Shown in pieces: positions 1-5,838 of a DNA stretch of 10,533 nt. Both the position numbers and the translations under genes were made by a program. Source of the DNA: Clostridiales bacterium. GTDB taxonomy: Bacteria > Bacillota > Clostridia > Oscillospirales > Acutalibacteraceae. Every line of letters begins with the position of its first letter. The stretch's first letter is position 1. Below the pieces are notes generated by a model. The model worked only from the letters and a program-made list of their open reading frames with translations, was not told the DNA's origin and ran no database searches. The DNA lies in NCBI GenBank assembly GCA_012511005.1, contig JAAZGX010000070.1:1-10533 (forward strand), given 5' to 3'.

Positions 1-96
1 CTTGCGCGAAATAAGATGATTTATATCTCCGGAACGGGTGATGAAACGGCAGTTTCACTCGTTGAAACAAATGTTAAGGAAATGGGAGTATTATGA
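1..96 (+). CDS. C-terminal end of an unidentified protein (partial, 5' end outside window)
   Basis: Only this frame is open from the window edge to the TGA at 94-96; the other two plus-strand frames stop within 20 bases. The last 31 residues include MIYISGTGDETAVSLVETNV and end in KEMGVL. The stop overlaps the scpB start codon as ATGA, so the two genes are probably co-transcribed and translationally coupled. By gene-order convention one expects scpA here, but this tail does not resemble the winged-helix C-terminus of ScpA as I know it. I do not recognise the family from so short a fragment and assign no function. Confidence 0.55.
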   Translation, partial: LARNKMIYISGTGDETAVSLVETNVKEMGVL

Positions 97-677
97 AAGC
101 AAAAAATCTAATATCTGCCGCAGAAGCAATTCTTTTTGCCGCCGCTGAGCCGTTAGAGGCGGAAAAAATAGCAGAAGTGTTAGAAATATCTGTTCTGGAT
201 ACAGAAAAAATCCTTGAAAATTTAGCGGCAAGACTTGATGAAACAGGAAGCGGAATTTGCCTTTTAAAACTTGGTGCAAAATATCAGCTTTGCAGCCGCA
301 AAGAATTTGTGAACGAGGTAAGAGCGGCGCTTGACTTAAAAAGAAATACACCTTTATCGCAAGCGGCATTTGAGGTTCTTGCCATTATAGCGTATAATCA
401 GCCTATCACTAAGTCTTACATAGACCAAATAAGAGGCGTTGAATGCTCAGGAGTTATCACAACGCTTACTCAAAGAGGGTTAATTGAAGAAAAGGGCAGG
501 CTTGACCTTCCCGGTAAACCGATTTTGCACGGCACTACTTCTGCATTTTTACGGTGCTTTTCACTTTCTTCTCTTGATGATTTACCGGAGCTGCCAAAGG
601 ATGATAAAGAGCTTTTAATGTCTGATACTGATGCAGACTTAAATCAAATTACACTCGATTTAGCAGAAAATATCTAA
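93..677 (+). CDS. scpB: Segregation and condensation protein B (ScpB)
   Basis: ScpB forms, with ScpA and SMC, the bacterial condensin-like complex that organises and segregates the nucleoid in the cytoplasm. The 194-residue product has the family's usual length. It opens with the typical helix AAEAILFAAAEPLEAEKIAE of the first winged-helix domain (about residues 8-85), followed by the second winged helix. The latter carries the well-conserved block AFEVLAIIAYNQPITKSYID (about 92-111), then RGVECSGVITTLTQRGLIEE and GKPILHGTTSAFLRCFSLSS. The acidic tail (about 165-194) is the variable part. The ATG overlaps the upstream stop (ATGA) and GGGAG lies 4 bases before it. The next gene follows after 24 bases. 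The immediate upstream tail does not look like ScpA, which is unusual for this partner gene. Confidence 0.95.
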   Translation: MKAKNLISAAEAILFAAAEPLEAEKIAEVLEISVLDTEKILENLAARLDETGSGICLLKLGAKYQLCSRKEFVNEVRAALDLKRNTPLSQAAFEVLAIIAYNQPITKSYIDQIRGVECSGVITTLTQRGLIEEKGRLDLPGKPILHGTTSAFLRCFSLSSLDDLPELPKDDKELLMSDTDADLNQITLDLAENI

Positions 678-689
678 CTATAAAATAAA

Positions 690-704
690 GAAGGTGAGCT
701 TTTG
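690..704 (+). promoter_or_regulatory. Ribosome binding site and TTG start of the DUF2953 gene
   Basis: A strong Shine-Dalgarno match (GAAGGTGA, 690-697) sits 4 bases before TTG at 702-704. There is no in-frame ATG before residue 100 of the product, and the TTG gives the expected hydrophobic N-terminus. TTG is therefore the start rather than a downstream ATG. Confidence 0.75.
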
Positions 705-1421
705 CCGTTTCTCTTAACAGTACTTGGAATTGTTGTGTTTTTCATTCTTGTGCTTTCAATCCGTGTTACCGTATTGATTGAATACAAGGAATATATTGAA
801 CTGCAAATAAAATGGCTGTTCTTAAAATTTAACCTGCTGCCTTTGATTGAAAAGCAGTCAGACAAAAAGAATGAAGCACAAAGCGAAAAAGATGAAAAAG
901 CAAAAAGCGAAAAAACACCTGAGCCTGAAACGGGACTTCAAACAACCGATGAAAAGAAAGCGGCAAAAACCACGAAAAAACCCCCTTCACTACTAAAAGA
1001 CCTTTGGAATGCTCACGGGTACGACGGGCTTGTTAAAATGCTAAAGGACTCTGTGGACGCGTTAAATAAGTTTTTAGGAAACACATTAAAGGCTATTATT
1101 ATAGACGAGCTTTATTACACGATGAGAGTATCAAAGCCTGACGCTGCAAAAACGGCTATTGAATATGGAAAAGTATGTGCAGAGCTGTATCCGCTGTTTG
1201 GCAGCATAATCTCTCGGCTTAAAACAAGAAAATATGATATAGATATTTATCCGGATTATATTGCATATAAAAACGAAATTCATCTTTATGTAAAGCTTCT
1301 TGTCATACCAAGAAAAGTGTTAAACGCGGCAATAGCTTTTGTTGTAAGACTTCTGTTTAAAGTTGTTTTGAAAGTGCTTATAAAGCTTTTAAGAAAGCCA
1401 AAAAAGCAATCAAAAATATAA
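702..1421 (+). CDS. DUF2953 membrane protein, YtfI-like
   Basis: The 239-residue protein begins with a single membrane segment (about residues 3-22, MPFLLTVLGIVVFFILVL). A short beta-rich stretch follows (RVTVLIEYKEYIELQIKWLF), then a low-complexity Lys/Glu linker at about 50-95, then the conserved C-terminal part with LYYTMRVSKPDAAKTAIEYG and DIDIYPDYIAY. This is the layout of DUF2953 proteins. The molecular function of the family is not known. In Bacillus subtilis ytfI (DUF2953) lies next to ytfJ, and here too ytfJ follows after 31 bases, so a sporulation or spore-membrane role is a reasonable inference from context only. The C-terminal 40 residues are hydrophobic and very basic (VVRLLFKVVLKVLIKLLRKP) and may bind the membrane as an amphipathic helix. 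Confidence 0.8.
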   Translation: MPFLLTVLGIVVFFILVLSIRVTVLIEYKEYIELQIKWLFLKFNLLPLIEKQSDKKNEAQSEKDEKAKSEKTPEPETGLQTTDEKKAAKTTKKPPSLLKDLWNAHGYDGLVKMLKDSVDALNKFLGNTLKAIIIDELYYTMRVSKPDAAKTAIEYGKVCAELYPLFGSIISRLKTRKYDIDIYPDYIAYKNEIHLYVKLLVIPRKVLNAAIAFVVRLLFKVVLKVLIKLLRKPKKQSKI

Positions 1422-1452
1422 ATAATAAAAAAAGTAAAGGCGGTGCTTTTGA

Positions 1453-1857
1453 ATGAAAGAGCAAAAGGCGGCGAACATTCTCTCCGTAACAATCGAAAAG
1501 GTACGCGAGCTTGTGGATGTCAGCACAGTTATCGGCGAGCCTATAAATCTTCCCGACAAAACGGTTATTATTCCCGTATCAAAGGTTACTTACGGATTTG
1601 CGTCAGGCGGCTCTGACTTCCCCTCGAAAAACAATGTTGAGCTTTTCGGCGGCGGCGGCGGCGCGGGTATTACCATTAACCCCGTAGCATTCCTTATTGT
1701 AAGAGACGGCGATGTAAGCATAAGGCAAATTTCCGGACTTAATAATCCGGCAGAGAGAGTTATAAATCTCGTTCCTGAAATGTTTGACAAGGTTTCAGGT
1801 CTTGTTAGCAAGGTTAAAAAGGATGAAACCGCCAGTTCGGACGCAAGCGAAAAATAA
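1453..1857 (+). CDS. ytfJ: Sporulation protein YtfJ / GerW family
   Basis: The 134-residue protein matches the YtfJ/GerW family over its whole length. It has the N-terminal helix (VTIEKVRELVDVSTVIGEPI), a beta-strand block (KTVIIPVSKVTYGFASGGSD), the diagnostic glycine run FGGGGGAGITINPVAFLIV (Gly66-Gly70) and DGDVSIRQI. In Bacillus subtilis GerW is made in the forespore and is needed for normal germination through the GerA receptor; its biochemical activity is unclear. The ATG at 1453 has AAAGGCGGTG at 1437-1445 as ribosome binding site. The gene lies between the DUF2953 gene and dacF, making a small sporulation-associated group. The glycine run is encoded by five perfect GGC codons (1648-1662). 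Confidence 0.92.
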   Translation: MKEQKAANILSVTIEKVRELVDVSTVIGEPINLPDKTVIIPVSKVTYGFASGGSDFPSKNNVELFGGGGGAGITINPVAFLIVRDGDVSIRQISGLNNPAERVINLVPEMFDKVSGLVSKVKKDETASSDASEK

Positions 1858-1876
1858 ACTGTAAATAATTTTTCTA

Positions 1877-1912
1877 ATATCACCTGCATATCTTGTACAA
1901 GGCAGGTGATAT
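1877..1912 (+). promoter_or_regulatory. Perfect 11-bp inverted repeat that sequesters the dacF Shine-Dalgarno sequence
   Basis: ATATCACCTGC (1877-1887) is perfectly complementary to GCAGGTGATAT (1902-1912). The 14-base loop contains a self-complementary decamer, CTTGTACAAG (1892-1901). The right arm includes the only good dacF ribosome binding site (AGGTGA, 1904-1909), 6 bases before the ATG at 1916. As RNA, the stem would hide the Shine-Dalgarno sequence and could limit translation or make it conditional. As DNA, it could be an operator. No U-tract follows, so it is not an intrinsic terminator. The pairing is read directly from the sequence; the regulatory role is inference. Confidence 0.65.
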
Positions 1913-1915
1913 ATA

Positions 1916-3067
1916 ATGAAAAAAATAACAGTTTTTATTCTTTTAGTCATTATTTTAACGGGAAGCGTATCAGCGGCAGCTCCTTTGTCTGTATCCGCAG
2001 AGTCAGCAGTTTTAATAACGACGGACGGTAACCGTGTAGTATACGGAAAAAATGAAAATAAGAAACTTGGGGTTGCAAGCACTACGAAAATAATGACATC
2101 TCTTTTAGCAATTGAGTATGGACACCCGAATATGGAAATAGTTACAACGAAAGAAATGGTAACGGTAGAAGGCACATCTATGGGGCTAAAAGAGGGAGAC
2201 ACCGTAACGGTAAAAGCGCTTATATACGGTATGCTGCTGCAAAGCGGCAACGATGCCGCCAACACGACGGCACTCGTTATAGCAGACGGTAAAGAAAGCT
2301 TTGCAAAACTAATGAATGATAAAGCAAAGCAGCTTGGTATGAGCAACACGAATTTTGTTAATCCAACAGGGCTTTGGCACAAAGAGCATTATTCTACGGC
2401 ATATGATATGGCAGTTTTAGGCGCTGCAGCCGTTTCAAATCCGGCGTTCGTAAAAATATGCTCATTAAAAAGCGCAAGCCTTGAGTACGGCAATCCGCCG
2501 TACAAACGAACACTGTATAATCACAACAGGCTGCTCTCATCCTATGACGGGGTTATCGGCATAAAAACGGGATTTACAAAGAATTCCGGTCGGTGCCTCG
2601 TATCTGCAGCACAAAAGGACGGAATAACTCTTATCTGTGTAACGCTCAATGCTCCTAATGACTGGGGTGACCATAAAAAGCTTCTTAATTATGGTTTTTC
2701 AACATGCGAAATTACGCAAATTGAAGGCAATCTTACACAATTTGATGTGCCGGTCGTGGGCGGAATTATCCCTAAAGTCACTGTAGAACCTTTTAGGCAG
2801 CCACAGTATACCTTAATAAACGGTAAGTCCGAAACCGTTACAAGGCAAGTATATATTGAGCCATTCGTATATGCGCCCGTTAAAACGGGAAAAATAGTAG
2901 GCAGAATGGACTATTATATTGGAGACGCTCTTGTGGAGTCTGTTTCGCTTGTCGCAAAGTTTGATGTAGAAACAGAGTATGATGAGGACTTGTGCAAGTA
3001 CGAAAGCTTTATTAATAAAATAAGAAGCTTTTTAAAAGAAAGAGCAGATTTAATTTTTAAAAAATAA
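1916..3067 (+). CDS. dacF: D-alanyl-D-alanine carboxypeptidase (DacF/PBP5-type, S11 family)
   Basis: This penicillin-binding DD-carboxypeptidase removes the terminal D-Ala from peptidoglycan stem peptides outside the membrane. The 383-residue precursor has a signal peptide (MKKITVFILLVIILTG, cleavage likely after Ala22 or Ala28). All three S11 active-site motifs are present: S55-T-T-K58 (SxxK), S110-G-N112 and K217-T-G219. It also carries the family block FVNPTGL followed by HYSTAYDMA. The C-terminal part (about 270-355) fits the PBP5 C-terminal beta domain, and the last helix (SFINKIRSFLKERADLIFKK) could be a membrane anchor. Its position after ytfJ and before rluB suggests the sporulation-type DacF, which in Bacillus adjusts spore cortex cross-linking. 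A vegetative DacA role cannot be excluded. Translation may be controlled by the leader hairpin. Confidence 0.93.
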   Translation: MKKITVFILLVIILTGSVSAAAPLSVSAESAVLITTDGNRVVYGKNENKKLGVASTTKIMTSLLAIEYGHPNMEIVTTKEMVTVEGTSMGLKEGDTVTVKALIYGMLLQSGNDAANTTALVIADGKESFAKLMNDKAKQLGMSNTNFVNPTGLWHKEHYSTAYDMAVLGAAAVSNPAFVKICSLKSASLEYGNPPYKRTLYNHNRLLSSYDGVIGIKTGFTKNSGRCLVSAAQKDGITLICVTLNAPNDWGDHKKLLNYGFSTCEITQIEGNLTQFDVPVVGGIIPKVTVEPFRQPQYTLINGKSETVTRQVYIEPFVYAPVKTGKIVGRMDYYIGDALVESVSLVAKFDVETEYDEDLCKYESFINKIRSFLKERADLIFKK

Positions 3068-3077
3068 GGAATTATAA

Positions 3078-3803
3078 ATGACACGGGAAAAAATAAGACT
3101 TCAAAAATATATATCAGAGTGCGGCTATCTGTCACGCAGAAAAGCGGAAGAAATGATAGCGGCGGGGCAGGTATTCGTAAACGGCAGAAAAGCTAATATT
3201 GGGGACAAGGTTGACCCTTATGACGCCGAAGTAAAAGTAAACGGCGTAAAGCTTAAAAGACCCGATAAGCATATTTATATAATGCTGAACAAGCCGCGCG
3301 GCTATATTACGACAATGAGTGACGAAATGGGCAGAAAGTGCGTTGCCTCTTTAGTAAAAGATGTTGGATTGCCTGTCTTTCCTATCGGCAGACTTGACAG
3401 GAATTCCGAGGGACTTCTTCTGTTTACTAATGACGGAGAATTTGCCAACGCTATTATGCATCCGAAATACGGAATTACAAAGACATATCGCGTTACAGTT
3501 TTTCCAATACAAAGCGAAGAGCAAATAGAAAAGCTTAGCAAAGGGATTTATATTGACGGCAGAATTACAGCGCCGGCAGAAGTCACAGTTCTTCAAAAAT
3601 ATGAAGGCAGAGATGTGCTTGAGATTAAAATAAGCGAGGGCAGAAACAGAGAAGTCCGCAGAATGTGTGAAGCGGCATCCCTCGAAGTAAAAAGGCTTAA
3701 AAGAACGGCAATAGGAACAGTAAAGCTCGGAATGTTAGCTCCCGGCTCATTTCGAGAGCTGACACCGGAGGAAGTTAAGAGTTTCAAGATACAAGGAAAT
3801 TGA
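3078..3803 (+). CDS. rluB: 23S rRNA pseudouridine synthase, RsuA/RluB family
   Basis: The enzyme isomerises a specific uridine in rRNA to pseudouridine. The 241-residue product has an N-terminal S4 RNA-binding domain (about 5-60: IRLQKYISECGYLSRRKAEE, FVNGRKANIGDKV). The catalytic domain follows with MLNKPRGYITTM and the signature GRLDRNSEGLLLFTNDGEF, in which Asp107 is the catalytic aspartate. It also has the GRNREVRRM block. The ATG at 3078 has AAGGA (3066-3070) seven bases upstream and lies 10 bases after dacF. Length and the S4 domain favour RluB over RluE. The TGA stop is embedded in the -35 element of the next promoter, so this gene ends its transcription group. Confidence 0.92.
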   Translation: MTREKIRLQKYISECGYLSRRKAEEMIAAGQVFVNGRKANIGDKVDPYDAEVKVNGVKLKRPDKHIYIMLNKPRGYITTMSDEMGRKCVASLVKDVGLPVFPIGRLDRNSEGLLLFTNDGEFANAIMHPKYGITKTYRVTVFPIQSEEQIEKLSKGIYIDGRITAPAEVTVLQKYEGRDVLEIKISEGRNREVRRMCEAASLEVKRLKRTAIGTVKLGMLAPGSFRELTPEEVKSFKIQGN

Positions 3804-3828
3804 CATAATTTAAGAGTTATGATAAAAT
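3800..3828 (+). promoter_or_regulatory. Sigma-A promoter with extended -10 driving yicC-remA-gmk-rpoZ-priA and beyond
   Basis: A perfect TTGACA (-35, 3800-3805) is followed by a 17-base spacer and TAAAAT (-10, 3823-3828), which differs from TATAAT at one position. TG at 3820-3821 forms an extended -10 (TGATAAAAT). The TGA stop of rluB (3801-3803) lies inside the -35 hexamer. The predicted start of transcription is near 3835, giving a leader of about 19 bases before the yicC ATG. No other promoter of this quality was found in the window. Confidence 0.8.
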
Positions 3829-3853
3829 AAATAGAATAAGAGTGGGTATTTTT

Positions 3854-4732
3854 ATGATAAAAAGCATGACCGGATTTGGCGGTTTTAGAGGAAATATTGA
3901 CGGGTTTACCATATCGTTAGAGCTTAGAAGCGTAAACCACAGGTTTTTTGAGTTCTCTGCAAGAATTCCGAAAAATTATTCATATTTAGAGGACAGAATA
4001 CGAAAAGCTGTCAACTCTAAGATTGAGCGCGGCAAGGTAGACTGCTTTGTACAGCTTGAGTTTCCGGAGGGTGAGGATGTTAATGTACAGGCAAATCACG
4101 CTTTGGCAGAAAAATACCTCAGCGCCGCAAACGCAATTGCTAAAAGACTTGAGATAAGAGAGATTTCTTCTGTTTCGGAGCTTATGCGGTATTCTGATAT
4201 TATTACGCCTATGCCCGTTTTGATAGATGAGGATAGAATATGGAGCGTAGTTGAAACGGCTTTGGATAACGCTTTATCAGAAATTTATGAAATGCGCGAA
4301 AAAGAGGGCAGCCGCCTTAAAGACGACATTGTTTCGAGAGTTGAGTTAATAAATAAGGAATTAGAGTTTGTGAAACGGCGTTCACCGGAAACGGCATTGG
4401 AGTATAACGAAAAGCTATTAACGAGAATGAGAGCGGCAATAGGAGATATGCCCGTTGACGAACAGCGGCTTTTAACGGAAGCTGCAATATATGCCGACAA
4501 AGTCGCGGTAGACGAAGAAACGGTGAGGCTTAACAGCCACCTTCTGCAGCTTTTGTCAATACTTTCAGATAATGGCACAATAGGGCGCAAGCTTGATTTT
4601 TTGGTGCAAGAGATAAACAGAGAGGCTAATACAATAGGCTCGAAGGCACAGGATGTAAATATTATTCGAAGCGTTATAGAGATAAAGGCACAAGCGGAAA
4701 AAATAAGAGAGCAAATCCAAAATATTGAGTAG
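3854..4732 (+). CDS. yicC: YicC/YloC family endoribonuclease
   Basis: The 292-residue protein has the family hallmarks: the N-terminus MIKSMTGFGGF, then LELRSVNHRFFEFSARIP and RGKVDCFVQLE in the YicC-like N domain. The C-terminal DUF1732 domain ends with IGRKLDFLVQEINREANTIG and IIRSVIEIKAQAEKIREQIQ. Escherichia coli YicC and Bacillus YloC are single-strand-type endoribonucleases that act with the RNA decay machinery. I start it at ATG 3854 because the family begins MIKSMTGFG. An in-frame GTG at 3842 would add four residues, but would leave only about seven bases of leader after the predicted transcription start. The ribosome binding site (GAGTGGG, 3840-3846) is weak. It is the first gene of the operon, as yloC is in Bacillus. 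Confidence 0.92.
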   Translation: MIKSMTGFGGFRGNIDGFTISLELRSVNHRFFEFSARIPKNYSYLEDRIRKAVNSKIERGKVDCFVQLEFPEGEDVNVQANHALAEKYLSAANAIAKRLEIREISSVSELMRYSDIITPMPVLIDEDRIWSVVETALDNALSEIYEMREKEGSRLKDDIVSRVELINKELEFVKRRSPETALEYNEKLLTRMRAAIGDMPVDEQRLLTEAAIYADKVAVDEETVRLNSHLLQLLSILSDNGTIGRKLDFLVQEINREANTIGSKAQDVNIIRSVIEIKAQAEKIREQIQNIE

Positions 4733-4742
4733 AGGTAGCTGT

Positions 4743-5009
4743 ATGAAATTTGTAAATATCGGTTTCGGTAACCTTGTAAACTCCGGACGAATAATAACTA
4801 TTGTAAGCCCTGATTCAGCCCCTATAAAAAGAATAATACAGGACGCCAAAGAGAGAGGCTTTTTAATTGACGCTACTCAAGGCAGGAAAACAAGAGCAGT
4901 TATCGTTACTGATAGCGACCATGTAATTTTAACATTTTTGCAGCCCGAAACAATATCCGGCAGGTTTACGGGTACAGAGGACATGGACGGAGGCAAGGAT
5001 TATGAGTAA
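4743..5009 (+). CDS. remA: RemA-type DNA-binding regulator (DUF370)
   Basis: The 88-residue protein aligns almost without gaps to Bacillus subtilis RemA, which activates biofilm matrix and osmoprotection genes by wrapping DNA as a ring-shaped oligomer. Diagnostic stretches are KFVNIGFGNLVNSGRIITIV, SPDSAPIKRIIQDAKERGFL and IDATQGRKTRAVIV, then DSDHVILTFLQPETI. Arg16 and Pro27 correspond to Bacillus Arg18 and Pro29, which are needed for function. The residue matching Arg51 is Lys49, a conservative change. The ATG at 4743 has AGAGGTAG at 4731-4738. An in-frame TTG at 4725 would add six residues that the family lacks. The gene starts 10 bases after yicC and its stop overlaps gmk by 8 bases. Confidence 0.94.
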   Translation: MKFVNIGFGNLVNSGRIITIVSPDSAPIKRIIQDAKERGFLIDATQGRKTRAVIVTDSDHVILTFLQPETISGRFTGTEDMDGGKDYE

Positions 5010-5625
5010 TTGTGCAAGCTACGGCGGATTGCTCGTCATACTTTCGGGTCCCTCCGGAGTGGGCAAAGATACCGTGCTTGAAAAGCTAAAAGAGAAAATG
5101 CCCCATATGTGTCTTTCCGTATCAATGACTACTCGCCAAAAGCGTAAGGAAGAGACAGACAGAAAAGACTATATCTTTACTGACTTTATGGATTTTGATG
5201 AGAAGATAAAGCAGGGTTATTTTTTAGAATACGCAAAATACGGCGAGAATTACTACGGCACCCCGAAAACAACAATTGAAAACTGGCTCAACGAGGGGAA
5301 AATTGTGTTTCTAAAAATTGAAGTGCAGGGAGCGCAAATAATCAGAAGCGGGTTTGCCAAAACAATTTCTATTTTTCTTTCTACACCAACATTTGCAGAG
5401 CTTATAACGCGGCTAAAAGCAAGAAAGTCAGAGTGTGACGAAGATATTGCAAGGCGTATAGAAATAGCAAGAAGTGAGCTAAAACGCGCTAACGAGTATG
5501 ATTATATAGTTATAAATGATGTTGTTGACAGAGCGGCAGACGATATTTGCGCCATTATAAGAGCGGAGCAATTAAAGTATAAAAGTATGCAAAAATATGT
5601 AAATGAGGTAATAAACAATGCTTAA
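5002..5625 (+). CDS. gmk: Guanylate kinase
   Basis: Gmk phosphorylates GMP to GDP with ATP, feeding GTP and (p)ppGpp pools. The 207-residue cytoplasmic enzyme has the P-loop G16-P-S-G-V-G-K22-D-T, the GMP-binding start SMTTRQKRKEETDRKDYIF, the YYGTPKTTIENWL block and the Walker-B-like IEVQGAQII. The length is normal. In the GMP-binding segment, the usual Arg-x-x-Arg-x-Gly-Glu-x-x-Gly-x-Asp-Tyr pattern has lost both glycines (KEE and DRKDY), and the P-loop has KDT rather than KST. The ATG lies inside the remA 3' end (ATGAGTAA, 8-base overlap), with GGAGG at 4989-4993 as ribosome binding site. This predicts translational coupling. Confidence 0.95.
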   Translation: MSNCASYGGLLVILSGPSGVGKDTVLEKLKEKMPHMCLSVSMTTRQKRKEETDRKDYIFTDFMDFDEKIKQGYFLEYAKYGENYYGTPKTTIENWLNEGKIVFLKIEVQGAQIIRSGFAKTISIFLSTPTFAELITRLKARKSECDEDIARRIEIARSELKRANEYDYIVINDVVDRAADDICAIIRAEQLKYKSMQKYVNEVINNA

Positions 5626-5827
5626 TCCCGATTTAAATAGTATATTAAAAGACAATTTAAGCCGTTATTCACTTGTTACGGCAACAGCAAAAAGGGCGCG
5701 TGAAATAGCGGTGGAAAATGAAGAGGAAAAAATTATTTCAACTGAAAAACCCGTTTCAGTTGCTTTGCAGGAGATAATAGACGGTAAATATTCTATTATT
5801 GAGCCTGAAGAAATAAGGAATATATAA
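5618..5827 (+). CDS. rpoZ: DNA-directed RNA polymerase subunit omega
   Basis: Omega is the small subunit that binds the C-terminus of beta-prime and aids RNA polymerase assembly. The 69-residue product contains the two conserved segments, RYSLVTATAKRAREIA (16-31) and KPVSVALQEIIDGK (44-57). It starts within gmk by the same kind of 8-base overlap (ATGCTTAA), so it is probably coupled to gmk translation. The N-terminus MLNPDLNS lacks the Met-Ala-Arg motif that forms the ppGpp site in Escherichia coli omega. By family knowledge, this polymerase should not be controlled by ppGpp through that site; Firmicutes instead act partly through inhibition of Gmk, encoded just upstream. Confidence 0.93.
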   Translation: MLNPDLNSILKDNLSRYSLVTATAKRAREIAVENEEEKIISTEKPVSVALQEIIDGKYSIIEPEEIRNI

Positions 5828-5838
5828 GGAACGCGCTT

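Noticed and set aside
1858..1915. A sigma-F or sigma-G promoter before dacF
   Set aside because: Such a promoter would fit DacF biology, but I could not find a convincing pair of -35 and -10 elements in this 58-base gap.
1876..1915. The dacF leader inverted repeat as an intrinsic terminator of ytfJ
   Set aside because: The right arm is followed by ATAATG and the dacF coding start, not a U-tract.
1795..2382. Long minus-strand open frame of 195 codons opposite ytfJ and dacF
   Set aside because: It is antisense to strongly recognisable genes, begins with no ribosome binding site that I can see, and its composition looks like reverse-complement coding shadow.
3804..3821. CATAA...TTATG dyad within the promoter spacer as an operator
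   Set aside because: Only five AT-rich pairs with an 8-base gap; expected often by chance in this composition.
3842..3853. GTG at 3842 as start of yicC
   Set aside because: The family starts MIKSMTGFG, matching ATG 3854, and the GTG would leave almost no leader after the predicted transcription start.
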